A DNA stretch of 40,925 bases from Methanobacteriota archaeon (GCA_026394495.1 JAPKYE010000020.1:1-40925); one strand, 5' to 3'. Positions 1 through 8,200 are shown, counted from the first letter of the stretch. Numbers and translations: made by a program. The notes: a model not told the origin generated them from the letters alone.

Positions 1-2823
1 GTCACCATCACCTCCCCAGAGGACGGAGCAGTATTCAACACTACCGTTGCGAGCATCACCGGGATCGCATTTGATAATGAAACCGGAATCGACTACGTTA
101 CCATCACCCTCTATAGCGATAGCACTGGAAAATACTGGGATGGAGACAGCTGGGAAACCACAGCAACCGATCTTCTCTGCACCGGCACAGAAATCTGGTC
201 GTACGATACCACCATGGTAGACTGGACTGGTGGGCTCTATATCGTGACCGCAACAGCAACCGATAAAGTTGGATGCACCACTGAAGATACCCATACATTC
301 AGTATCATCGTTCAAAACTGTGTCTCTTCACGAACATACACCACTGACGCTGATTTCGATGAAGGTATCTTTGTCGGAGGTATATATGCCGACAATGATC
401 AACTCCAATTGACTGCGGGTGAAGGGACTACCTATCCAACGCTCTGGGTCGCAAACGCTGGTGAGGATTCCCTCTCAAAATGGGATACGAACACTAACAA
501 GGAACTCGCACGATATCATACATGGTTTGGACCACTTGCTAACCATGGAGCCTGGTCTGGTCCAGCTCCATCGCGAACATGTGTCGATTCAGATGGCAAT
601 TGTTATGTTGCAAACAGACACTTTGATGGATTACCCGCAGACGTTTTTAAGATATACACAGACAATTGGATTGATAGAAATGGGAATGGGGTTCTTGATA
701 CCGCTCAAGATTTAAATAATAACGGAATCATTGAATCATCAGAAATGCTCCCGATGACAGATCTAAATAGTAATAACAGAATCGATCCAAATGAAATTGC
801 TGATGAAAGGATAGCCTGGGCTGTTCAAGTTGGCGCAGCTGGTGGACTTGGCAGATCTCTCTCCATTGATATTGATGGAAATATATGGGTAGGATTATAC
901 AATTCTCAGCAATACTTCAAGATTAGCAGTGTTGATGGAAGCATACTTGCTGGCCCAATCAATGTTGGTCCCCATACACCATATGGCTCCCTTGTTGATA
1001 AATATGGAATTCTGTGGAGTTCTGGTTACCCCAGTAACTACTTATTACGTTTAAACACAAACACCCTTGAAACTGATTTCTATAGCGTGGGATACATGTA
1101 CGGTATGGCATTAGGCTATGATTCTGCTGGAAACACTCTTGTTTACATTGGAGGAGGATCCCCCTATGCAATGTTTAATTCATCTTCAGAAACAACGACG
1201 AATCCCGCTCCTGCTGTAATAAGTACTCTTGGAGTAGCAACTGATTCACATGGAAATATTGTTGCTGGAAGTAGTTCTAATGGTCGAGTCGTAAAATTCT
1301 CACCAAATGGAAGTGTCATATGGAATGTTGTGGGCCAGGTTTACTCTGAAGTCAGAGGTGTTGCCGTTGATTCTGAAGATAATGTGTGGGCAATACACGA
1401 AGATACGAGTAAATTATGTAAATATAATGGGACTGATGGATCGTACCTTGGCGTGTATAACTCTGGTCTCTATCCTTACACCTACAGTGACGCAACCGGT
1501 CTGGGCTATAGTAGTTCCGTTGTTACCGGAAAATGGAGTGTAATCCACGATAGCCAAGCACAAGAAACAATCTGGGATATCGTTTCATGGACGTCTGAAG
1601 AACCTGAAGGCACCAGCGTCACGGTTAAAGCACGAAGCTCGGAAGACCTACTGATCTGGTCACCATGGGAAGACGTCGTGAACGATAACGCGTTGACAAC
1701 AACACCACCAGGTCGGTACATTGAAATCGAAGTCACCATGAAAATCACCTCAGGAGAATCCTCTCCGGTGCTCTATGATCTCACCGTTGATGGAACCTGT
1801 GCATCCTGCACAGACACAAACCCACCGGTCGTCAGCATCCTTGATCCTCTCGATGGTGAAATGCGAACGAGTTCACCTAGCCAACTGATCATTGAGGCGT
1901 ACGATGAGGAATCCTCAGTCGTGGATGTGTATGTGAAAATCCATGATGCGACCACGAATTTGTTCTTTAATGGAACAGGCTGGCAGGACTCCGAAGCATG
2001 GCTTTTCTGCACTTCTGACATTAATGATGAATGGTATCTTGATACCGATTGGTCAGATGAACTGAACCATACCTACCATATCACAGCAGAAGCCTATGAT
2101 GAATGCGGTAACGTGGGCACGGACATGCACACATTCACTATTATTACTGCAGAACAAACCTATTCATTAATCGGAAAAATCTACTACGACGGTGAAGAAA
2201 TCGGTCACTTGATCATCGCACTCTTCGATCAGAACCCTGAGGAAATCAATGTCACTCCAATCGATACTATCAACGGCTCGGACTATGAGTTCCCCCTTGA
2301 CTACATCTTTTATGATCTCTCTGCTGGAACCTATTATGTGGCTGCACATATCGACATAAACGACAATGGTGGTGCACCAGACTCTGATGAACCGCAAGGC
2401 TGGGCTATTAACAAAACCATGTGGCTTGAGTCACCTGATCCACTATCAATCGTTGGTGCTGATTTCACTGATGCTGATGTCACTCTTTCTGTACCGCCGT
2501 CTAATAATCCACCAAACACACCAAGTAACCCAAATCCTAGTAACGAAAGTACCGTTCTTATTCCCCTAGATACCATCAACTGGACTGGTGGAGACCCAGA
2601 TGTAACGGACCATGTATGGTATGACGTCTACTTTGGTACCGATCCAGTGCCATCGGTTAAAATCGGTACCAGTGGTCCCTGGCTGGGTTCAGACATAGTG
2701 CAATATCATACCATAGATGTTGGTTCAGGGATAACCTATTATTGGAAGATCGTCGCGCGAGATGACCATGGACATACAATAGAAGGACCAATATGGAATT
2801 TCACCACCAGTACGGAATCGTAA
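1..2823 (+). CDS. Secreted multidomain surface protein (Ig-like, beta-propeller, FnIII-like), 5' end missing
   Basis: The frame is open from base 1, so this is the C-terminal 940 residues of a larger protein whose start lies outside the window. Visible parts (numbered from the first codon): an Ig-like domain at 1-105 beginning TITSPEDGAVF; an NHL/lyase-like beta-propeller at about 120-500 with repeated 'vDsdGNiwVa' blades; inside it an Asp/Asn-rich calcium-binding-like insert at 225-265 (DRNGNGVLD, DLNNNGIIE, DLNSNNRID); a second Ig-like domain at 607-705; a carboxypeptidase-regulatory-like domain at 723-825; and an FnIII-like domain at 837-938 ending GPIWNFTT. That last domain closely resembles one in the next gene downstream. 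No C-terminal membrane segment is seen. Likely an extracellular adhesin or binding protein; no catalytic motif is recognised. Domain boundaries are approximate. Confidence 0.8.
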   Translation, partial: VTITSPEDGAVFNTTVASITGIAFDNETGIDYVTITLYSDSTGKYWDGDSWETTATDLLCTGTEIWSYDTTMVDWTGGLYIVTATATDKVGCTTEDTHTFSIIVQNCVSSRTYTTDADFDEGIFVGGIYADNDQLQLTAGEGTTYPTLWVANAGEDSLSKWDTNTNKELARYHTWFGPLANHGAWSGPAPSRTCVDSDGNCYVANRHFDGLPADVFKIYTDNWIDRNGNGVLDTAQDLNNNGIIESSEMLPMTDLNSNNRIDPNEIADERIAWAVQVGAAGGLGRSLSIDIDGNIWVGLYNSQQYFKISSVDGSILAGPINVGPHTPYGSLVDKYGILWSSGYPSNYLLRLNTNTLETDFYSVGYMYGMALGYDSAGNTLVYIGGGSPYAMFNSSSETTTNPAPAVISTLGVATDSHGNIVAGSSSNGRVVKFSPNGSVIWNVVGQVYSEVRGVAVDSEDNVWAIHEDTSKLCKYNGTDGSYLGVYNSGLYPYTYSDATGLGYSSSVVTGKWSVIHDSQAQETIWDIVSWTSEEPEGTSVTVKARSSEDLLIWSPWEDVVNDNALTTTPPGRYIEIEVTMKITSGESSPVLYDLTVDGTCASCTDTNPPVVSILDPLDGEMRTSSPSQLIIEAYDEESSVVDVYVKIHDATTNLFFNGTGWQDSEAWLFCTSDINDEWYLDTDWSDELNHTYHITAEAYDECGNVGTDMHTFTIITAEQTYSLIGKIYYDGEEIGHLIIALFDQNPEEINVTPIDTINGSDYEFPLDYIFYDLSAGTYYVAAHIDINDNGGAPDSDEPQGWAINKTMWLESPDPLSIVGADFTDADVTLSVPPSNNPPNTPSNPNPSNESTVLIPLDTINWTGGDPDVTDHVWYDVYFGTDPVPSVKIGTSGPWLGSDIVQYHTIDVGSGITYYWKIVARDDHGHTIEGPIWNFTTSTES

Positions 2824-2881
2824 GGATGAGTAAAAATACCATGAAAGTCAATAGATATTGAAAAATATGGAGAAGAACGAT

Positions 2882-4841
2882 ATGAAGAGAAACAGAATAT
2901 ATATCACTGCAATAAGCGGACTACTGCTCATATCCCTCACCATCGGATCATTCTCATCGGTTCAGGCAGAAAACCCACCAGGGAACCCCTACTCAGTCTA
3001 TGGATATGTCACCCTCAATGGAAACCCAGCACCAGCTGATGTAAAGATCATCCTATCAATACCAAATAGAGCTGATCACACCGGTCTCACCAACGCCAAA
3101 GGCCAATACACTGTTGATTTCGATGCAGTACAAGGAGAGACCGCGAGTTTTACCGTGTATGTCTATAATCAATACGTCCATCCGACCAACACCCTAAGCT
3201 TTAAAATAACCAATCCTTCTCCCCATGGGTATTTCATCAACTTATCTGTGACAGTATCAGGAGGAAATAATCCACCGAACGTCCCGAGTAATCCATTTCC
3301 AGCATTAGGGGCAACCGGGGTACCGATCGTAACATTCCTTAGCTGGATCGGTGGAGACCCGGACGCTGCAGACACGGTCACCTACGATGTTTACTTTGGG
3401 ACAACCAACCCACCACCAATTAAGACTCATGACCAATCCGGGACTACGTACAACCCATCACCATTGACCTATAACACGACCTACTATTGGATGGCGGTCT
3501 CATGGGACAACCATGGTGCTTCTACCATAGGCCCAATCTGGAGTTTTACGACAGGGTTCACACAAAACCACTGCCCAGATAAACCACAGAACCCGTCACC
3601 ACTGAACGGTACAACCGGGGTGGTGACAAATCCGACACTGAGTGTGACGGTCACCGACCCTGACGGAGGATTACTAAACGTCCGATTCTATAACGCTGCG
3701 AACAACATCCTCATTGGAATGACCTATGCATTAGACGGGAACACGGCTTCCGTGATCTGGTCAGGGTTGGCCTTCGATACCACCTATCACTGGTACACGA
3801 TTGCCAACGACTCATGGTTGGAGAACACGTCTGACACCTGGGGTTTCACCACGAAAAGCTCCGGTGACGGAGGAGACGGAGGTGGCGGAGAAGAAACTCT
3901 CATCAACAAGGCTCCAATCGCCGATGCCTCAGCAGGTGAACCCTACCAAGGATATGTGAATCAACAAATCACCTTTGATGGATCAAAAAGCTATGATCCC
4001 GATGGAAAAATCATGTCCTGGAGCTGGACGTTTGGTGACGGTAACAGTGGAACCGGTGAGGTCACCACGCATATCTATACACAAGTTGGATCTCATATGG
4101 TTGTATTAACAGTTACTGATAATAAAAGCGCTACCGGTACCGATTATACCACCGCAGTTGTAACCATCCCTAATAGCCCACCTACGACACCTACTCTGAC
4201 CGGTGGCCCAGGCGTTTTAGGTCACAAGAACATTTCCTACGATTTCCAGACGGTGTCCACCGATGCAGACAACGATATGATTAAATACATCGGCAACACA
4301 ATCACATATATGGTCTGCTGCAGGACGTTATGTCGTCTCCGTGAAAACATCGGACAACAAAACAGAATCAGGGACAATCTCGCTTGCTATTTTAATCGAT
4401 GCTCAATACGTAGGTGATTATGGGTATCTTATTGACACGAATGGCGATGGGATCTATGATTTGTTCTACAGTGATATCACGAAAAACACAACAACAGCAG
4501 AAAAACAGGATGGAAGCTATCTGATTGATACCGATGGCATCGCAGGTTATGATCAAACATTTAATCCAGACACGGGAGATCTCACTGATTTTAACCAAGG
4601 AGCACCCTCACCAACAGGAGAAAACTCCGCAAACATGATTTTACTTGGGATTATTGTTGCGATCGTCGTTCTTCTCTTGCTCTTATTTTTGCTAGGATGG
4701 AAAAAAAAAGATAAGTCAGCAGATAAACCAGTAGAAACACAAAAGATTGTTCCACCAACTGAAAAGCCCTCTGAACCTAAAACAACAACAGAAAAGACAA
4801 CTAAAAAGAAAACAGCAACACTTAAAAAACCAAAGAAATAA
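2882..4841 (+). pseudogene. Frameshifted PKD/FnIII surface protein with C-terminal membrane anchor
   Basis: A signal peptide of about 29 residues (ending SSVQA) is followed by a carboxypeptidase-regulatory-like domain (37-118), two FnIII-like domains (125-325), a Gly/Asp-rich linker, a PKD domain (345-433, WTFGDGNSG), and the start of another PKD-like domain. The reading frame is lost near 4283: this frame runs into a stop at 4415-4417, while the following frame carries on the same protein (HIWSAAGRYVVSVKT, a calcium-binding-like DTNGDGIYD, a 22-residue membrane helix, a Lys-rich tail) to 4841. The DWGDGT-type half of the second PKD-like domain seems to be missing, so a deletion of 3n+2 bases is more likely than a single inserted base. 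The start at 2882 is chosen for GGAG at 2869-2872, nine bases upstream. It may be a true pseudogene or an assembly error. Confidence 0.7.
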
Positions 4842-4925
4842 CCTGTTTTTCTTCATTTTTTATTTCTTTTCTCAATAAATCTATAGAATGTTTTATATAT
4901 TAAATATTATATCTTTATACGTGAT

Positions 4926-5969
4926 ATGACCATAGACGCCGTAAAAAACAAACATGCATCAGTACTTTTTTTCAGTGGCATTCTACTTGCAAGTATGCTT
5001 CTTTCAGCCCAACCAACCTTAGCAGATTCTGTTCATTTGCCTCTTTCCAATCAACCACCCAATAAACCAATAAACCCAACCCCAGAACAAAACGCAACAA
5101 ACGTAAACATTACACCAACGCTCAGCATATATGTTTCTGATCCTGAGAACGACAATTTGACAGTCACCTTTTACAACGCATCCAATAACAACACAATTGT
5201 AACAAAAACAAACATCTCAAGCAATTCAACTGTATCTATAATCTGGTATAATCTTTCCATTAACGCAACATACAAATGGTATGTCGTAGTAAATGATACC
5301 CTCGCAGACAATCGATCAGACACCTGGTTTTTTAATACCTCAAATCAACCACCAAACAAACCAATTAATCCCGCCCCAGAACATAACGAAAAAAACGTGA
5401 ACCTCACACCAACACTCAGCGTATATGTTTCTGATCTTGAAAATAACAACATGATGGTCTCATTCTACAATGCATCAGACAACAGCCTCCTTGCCAACCT
5501 AACTAATATAACCAGTGGAACAACCGTATCAGCACAGTGGCCTAATCTTTCGTTGAACATGACGTATCAATGGTATGTCATCGTCAATGATTCATTCTTA
5601 GAAAACCGCTCAGACACCTTTCAATTTTTCACAAAGAAACCAGTACAACTAGCTATTACATTCAAGGGTGGGCTAGGCGTCCACGCGATCATCACAAACA
5701 TAGGAGAAACAAACGCAACTGACATGACCTGGAATCTTGTAATAACGGGAAAAGGATTGTTACGTAAACTCAATACCTCAACAAGTAACACTAATGATCT
5801 TTACATCGGTACGGATCTTACGATAAACAAATTTCCACAGGGATTCGGACGAATTGAGGTGCAAATAACTGCACAATGCCCTGGCCCTGGTGAACAACAG
5901 TTTATAAAAAACGCAAAAGGGTTTGTTTTTTGGCATCGCGTGTTTCTACGACCAACGCTTTTCCCTTAA
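4926..5969 (+). CDS. Secreted protein with two FnIII-like repeats and a shared C-terminal domain
   Basis: The protein has 347 residues. A signal peptide (about 1-34, ending PTLAD) is followed by two tandem FnIII/Ig-like repeats (about 43-140 and 141-238), each opening NQPPNKPINP and ending with a D-T-(W/F)-x-F-F motif. The same repeat family occurs in the upstream surface protein. The remaining residues (about 241-347, starting LAITFKGGLGVHA) match the C-terminal domain of the C25 peptidase at 11992-14142. NxS/T sequons are very frequent, about twenty, as expected for a heavily N-glycosylated archaeal surface protein. A TATA-like stretch lies at 4889-4904, compatible with a short-leader or leaderless transcript. 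No enzymatic motif is seen. Role inferred: cell-surface binding or structural protein. Confidence 0.75.
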   Translation: MTIDAVKNKHASVLFFSGILLASMLLSAQPTLADSVHLPLSNQPPNKPINPTPEQNATNVNITPTLSIYVSDPENDNLTVTFYNASNNNTIVTKTNISSNSTVSIIWYNLSINATYKWYVVVNDTLADNRSDTWFFNTSNQPPNKPINPAPEHNEKNVNLTPTLSVYVSDLENNNMMVSFYNASDNSLLANLTNITSGTTVSAQWPNLSLNMTYQWYVIVNDSFLENRSDTFQFFTKKPVQLAITFKGGLGVHAIITNIGETNATDMTWNLVITGKGLLRKLNTSTSNTNDLYIGTDLTINKFPQGFGRIEVQITAQCPGPGEQQFIKNAKGFVFWHRVFLRPTLFP

Positions 5970-6011
5970 AAAAATAAGGAAAAGCTATTTATTCTCAATC
6001 CTACTTTTGAT

Positions 6012-6075
6012 ACGTGCCTCTGTAGTAATGGAGAATCGGTGATTCGTGATCCGTATTTGACGATATGGAGGCACA
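6012..6075 (+). ncRNA. Candidate H/ACA box guide RNA
   Basis: The lower stem GTGCCTC (6014-6020) pairs perfectly with GAGGCAC (6068-6074) and contains or abuts an ACA at 6073-6075. An upper stem, AATCGG (6034-6039) with CCGTATT (6051-6057, one bulged T), closes an 11-base loop, TGATTCGTGAT, that resembles an archaeal K-loop (UGA...UGA). The distance from the upper stem to ACA is 15 bases, within the 14-16 base rule for H/ACA pseudouridine guides, leaving an internal pocket of 13 and 10 bases. A TATA-like TATTTATT at 5986-5993 is about 25 bp upstream. This is a manual fold; no rRNA target was identified. Confidence 0.45.
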
Positions 6076-6107
6076 GAAAGCCCCCTGGTACCCTACCGGG
6101 GGCTTTC
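6076..6107. other. Strong GC-rich hairpin
   Basis: GAAAGCCCCC (6076-6085) pairs perfectly with GGGGGCTTTC (6098-6107), with an inner GGTA/TACC pair and a 3-base loop. It directly follows the candidate H/ACA RNA and overlaps the 3' end of the transposase fragment on the other strand. No T-run follows on the plus strand, so a classical terminator is not clear. It could stabilise the 3' end of the preceding RNA or be a remnant of a mobile element end. Confidence 0.6.
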
Positions 6108-6374
6108 GCAACTATCATAAAAAACCTTTGTTTTGTTGATTTTTCTCCTTATGAAAATCTCTTCAAGACCTGTAGCAGATAATTTATCTAATGTCCGCCC
6201 AAGAACATCATCGTTGAAATCCTCTGCAACAAGCTCAGGGCTGATGAGCAGTTCGACAGGCTTGTTTTTCATGAACTCCGGGAACAGATACAACGGTTTA
6301 TCAACAAACCCTAATGCGTTGAGAACCATGGCGACAACCGCCTGTCCGCAGGTTACGTTCTGTCGGAGATCCAC
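6093..6374 (-). pseudogene. IS1634-family transposase N-terminal fragment (DUF4277 region)
   Basis: The 93-residue reading frame contains the N-terminal signature of IS1634-type transposases: TCGQAVVAMVLNALGF, then a KPLYLFPEF block, then DDVLGRTLDKL and GLEEIF. Full-length members are about 450-550 residues with a downstream DDE catalytic domain. Here the match stops after GLEEIF (near 6145) and the frame ends in unrelated residues at 6093. Upstream of the GTG at 6374, recognisable sequence quickly runs into a stop. Both ends are therefore lost and no catalytic residues remain. It is a decayed insertion-sequence remnant, next to the direct repeats around the VapBC pair. Confidence 0.75.
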
Positions 6375-6449
6375 TTTAATGATCTAAATAATATTGACCT
6401 TCTTTAACATTCATCTTTTATTTATTCAATAAATATACTTTCTTACTCC

Positions 6450-6500
6450 TGAGTGTGTCAACGGCCTGGGAAACGAATCATTCACGGAAGAAACCAGGAT
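6450..6500. repeat. 51-bp direct repeat, copy 1
   Basis: This stretch, starting TGAGTGTGTCAACGGCCTGG and ending AACCAGGAT, is identical over 51 bp to 7186-7236 in the same orientation. The two copies bracket the VapBC genes. Internally CCTGG and CCAGG form a short inverted pair, and GAATCATTC is a near-palindrome. The copy lies just upstream of the transposase fragment and may derive from the end of a mobile element. Confidence 0.9.
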
Positions 6501-6570
6501 GATACCGGTGGTTTTAGAGTGATTTTATGCCAAAATATAAAACGAAACGCAGAAAAATATATAAAGCATA

Positions 6571-6584
6571 AAGCATATATGCTT
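6571..6584. promoter_or_regulatory. Perfect 14-bp palindrome, probable VapB operator
   Basis: AAGCATATATGCTT is a perfect 14-bp palindrome located 15 bp before the vapB ATG. Its first half (AAAGCAT) is also repeated immediately upstream. A TATA element (ATATATAAAG) sits at 6557-6566. The position suits the autoregulation typical of ribbon-helix-helix antitoxins, which bind palindromes in their own promoter; the binding itself is inferred. Confidence 0.55.
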
Positions 6585-6598
6585 AATTAGTGAGTTTT

Positions 6599-6802
6599 AT
6601 GAGAACCACGATCGAACTCAATGATCCAATTTATAAAAAAATCATAAGTACCCATGGGAAGAGAAACATCTCGAATACCATAAATGACATTCTCTTTCGA
6701 TATTTTTTCAAACAAAAAAAGAAAGATCTTTTTGGGGCAGATCCCTGGTTGAAAAAAACTGGAACAAAAAACCTGAGAGATGAACATGACCGTAACTTTT
6801 GA
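6599..6802 (+). CDS. vapB: VapB-like antitoxin
   Basis: This is a 67-residue protein from ATG 6599 (a GTG three codons earlier at 6590 is an alternative). The N-terminus, RTTIELNDPIYKKI followed by KRNISNTINDIL, has the beta-strand plus two-helix pattern of ribbon-helix-helix (CopG/VapB) DNA-binding antitoxins. The basic and flexible C-terminus (KQKKKDLFGADPWL) would wrap and inhibit the toxin. It overlaps the start of the PIN-domain toxin by 23 bp, so the two are co-transcribed and probably translationally coupled. A palindrome at 6571-6584 is the likely autoregulatory site. The whole unit lies between two 51-bp direct repeats. Confidence 0.75.
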   Translation: MRTTIELNDPIYKKIISTHGKRNISNTINDILFRYFFKQKKKDLFGADPWLKKTGTKNLRDEHDRNF

Positions 6803-7151
6803 TTCCAGCGCATGGATAGAATATTTCGCAGGAACAAAAAAAGGAAAAACTGTAAAAGAAATTCTTGAAGGAAACGACCAAATACTTACATCATCCATCT
6901 GCCTACTTGAAATTAAAAACAAATACATCCAAGAAGAACAAGAATTTCACGATAGAATAGAATTCATCTGCAATAACTCCTCAATTATTGAAATCACCAA
7001 AGAACTTGCACTACTTGGAGCAGATATGAAACAGAAACACAAACTCTACACTGTTGATGCATTAATTTACGCAACAGCCCAAATCCATAGATCAACATTG
7101 TTAACAGGTGATGCTCATTTCAAAAATTTAAAAAACGTTATCCTTCTATAG
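6780..7151 (+). CDS. vapC: VapC-like PIN-domain ribonuclease toxin
   Basis: The 123-residue protein has the PIN-domain acidic quartet: Asp8 (TFDSSAWIEY), Glu44 (LLEIKNKY), Asp93 (TVDALIYATA) and Asp111 (LTGDAHF), so it appears catalytically intact. VapC toxins are Mg2+-dependent endoribonucleases, usually cutting tRNA or rRNA, neutralised by the cognate VapB. The length is typical (about 120-140). The start at 6780 overlaps the vapB 3' end; a second in-frame ATG at 6786 is possible. It forms a two-gene operon with vapB and lacks any further partner. Confidence 0.85.
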   Translation: MNMTVTFDSSAWIEYFAGTKKGKTVKEILEGNDQILTSSICLLEIKNKYIQEEQEFHDRIEFICNNSSIIEITKELALLGADMKQKHKLYTVDALIYATAQIHRSTLLTGDAHFKNLKNVILL

Positions 7152-7185
7152 TTTCTTTACAATCAATTATCCAATCTCTCTTTAT

Positions 7186-7236
7186 TGAGTGTGTCAACGG
7201 CCTGGGAAACGAATCATTCACGGAAGAAACCAGGAT
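7186..7236. repeat. 51-bp direct repeat, copy 2
   Basis: Identical over 51 bp and in the same orientation as 6450-6500. It begins 35 bp after the vapC stop, so the VapBC operon with its promoter is cleanly bracketed by the pair (736 bp from repeat start to repeat start). Confidence 0.9.
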
Positions 7237-7264
7237 AATTCAGTTAATCACTTAAAATATTTGT

Positions 7265-7561
7265 TTAAACCTTTTCAAGATAGGATATTTCGTTCCATGC
7301 ATCGAAATACAATGCAAATCGATGATGCTTTAAAAGATTCACACCAATGATACGGGGGATTGTTCCTGCTATTTTGATACTTTGACTATTATTAGGAAGA
7401 GGTTTTAACACACCCGCCACAGGTATACTTAGATCATAGACAGTCTTTTTATCATCACATAAAACCTTCAACTGAACTCCTTTAAGTTCATAGCTGAAAA
7501 AATCGGGGCGCCTCCAAGGAGTATCGTTCTTGGATGTCCCAAGACCTTTATACGAAGTCAT
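7265..7561 (-). CDS. C-terminal half of a retropepsin-like aspartic protease (split or frameshifted)
   Basis: This 98-residue frame ends with IPRIIGVNLLKHHRFALYFD, which resembles the hydrophobic-hydrophobic-Gly segment and final strand of retropepsin-like (gag-type) single-domain aspartic proteases. The catalytic DTG lies in the preceding frame (7558-7716). The ATG at 7561 overlaps that stop codon as ATGA. Together the two frames make a protein of typical family length, which argues for one gene disrupted by a -1 shift, or two coupled half-genes. It is the third frame of a minus-strand cluster starting at 7975. Function of these archaeal proteases is unknown. Confidence 0.55.
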   Translation of the reverse strand: MTSYKGLGTSKNDTPWRRPDFFSYELKGVQLKVLCDDKKTVYDLSIPVAGVLKPLPNNSQSIKIAGTIPRIIGVNLLKHHRFALYFDAWNEISYLEKV

Positions 7562-7716
7562 TCGGCATCAGTTTTACTAATCAATGTATAAGGACTACCG
7601 GTGTCCACAAAGGGATAAATTGCCCCATGGATTCTTTGATGTGGTATCCGTAAGTACATAGTGACAAATGGTTTTAAACCCTCAGCATATGTTCGTACAT
7701 CCAATGGGATCCTCAT
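7558..7716 (-). CDS. N-terminal half of a retropepsin-like aspartic protease with DTG motif
   Basis: From ATG 7716 (MRIPLDVRTYAEGLK...) this frame encodes 52 residues including PFVDTGSPYTLIS, the catalytic D-T-G motif of retropepsin-like aspartic proteases. It stops at 7558 just where the alignment should continue, and the rest of the fold is in the overlapping frame 7265-7561. A longer in-frame start at 7767 would overlap the upstream gene; 7716 leaves a 16-bp gap with a weak GGGATG in front. Retropepsin-like enzymes act as dimers, each giving one Asp. The half alone is unlikely to be active. Confidence 0.55.
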   Translation of the reverse strand: MRIPLDVRTYAEGLKPFVTMYLRIPHQRIHGAIYPFVDTGSPYTLISKTDAE

Positions 7717-7732
7717 AAAAAAACATCCCACA

Positions 7733-7975
7733 TTAGAGGATAAGTACGAGGTCTTTTGGATGGACAAATTCTATAAGAACAGTTGCTGGATTCAATTTCT
7801 TATTTTTGATTTTCTGTAAAACAGCATCAATCTTCTCGTGATGCGCAACCACATCTCCGTTTTTTATGGCAACATATTGATTCACATAATTTTTTTTCAG
7901 AGAATCATAAGATTTTTTTAGATAATCTGCCTCCCTCTGTAATGCAACAAGCTCCTGCACTTCGTTTCCTGTCAT
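7733..7975 (-). CDS. DUF5678-like small protein
   Basis: The 80-residue protein contains SLKKNYVNQYVAIKNGDVVA followed by a helix and LIEFVHPKDLVLIL. This is the pattern of the small DUF5678-type proteins ('kYpgkwIAi..gkvVahg') that commonly sit beside retropepsin-like proteases in archaea and bacteria. A textbook Shine-Dalgarno (AAGGAGG in AAGGAGGTT, complement of 7984-7992) lies just before the ATG, and a TATA element at 8012-8024. It heads a minus-strand operon with the split aspartic protease. The biochemical role is unknown; processing by or binding to the protease is only a guess from synteny. Confidence 0.65.
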   Translation of the reverse strand: MTGNEVQELVALQREADYLKKSYDSLKKNYVNQYVAIKNGDVVAHHEKIDAVLQKIKNKKLNPATVLIEFVHPKDLVLIL

Positions 7976-8169
7976 TTTTAAATAACCTCCTTATGAATAT
8001 TATCAACATGGTAGTATATATATAATTTATCTTATTAACTGTGCCTTTTTCATCTGTGAATCTTCCGCTGATGCTTCAGACCACGCAGTATTCCCAGCCG
8101 CAGTTAATAAAAATCATCGTCTTAAGGAAAAAACTTCAGACCACTGACCTCGTTTTTAAGGTCGTATCC

Positions 8170-8177
8170 TTTAAATA
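8170..8177 (+). promoter_or_regulatory. TATA box of the S8e-SRP19 operon
   Basis: TTTAAATA lies 24-31 bp before the S8e ATG at 8201, so transcription should start at or next to the start codon. That predicts a leaderless mRNA. Confidence 0.6.
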
Positions 8178-8200
8178 GGGCTTCTCTATTCCGAGTTTAT

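Noticed and set aside
6076-6107. Rho-independent-type terminator for the 4926-5969 gene
   Set aside because: Perfect hairpin but no T-run follows on the plus strand; also more than 100 bp after the stop and after another candidate RNA.
8041-8165. C/D box guide RNA
   Set aside because: CTGATGC and TGACC look like degenerate boxes, but no full RUGAUGA with properly spaced CUGA was found on either strand.
8071-8178. 35-codon ORF before S8e with twice-repeated CTTCAGACCAC (8074-8084, 8134-8144)
   Set aside because: No Shine-Dalgarno, runs into the S8e TATA box; the repeat is only 11 bp. Nothing else convincing is seen in this gap.
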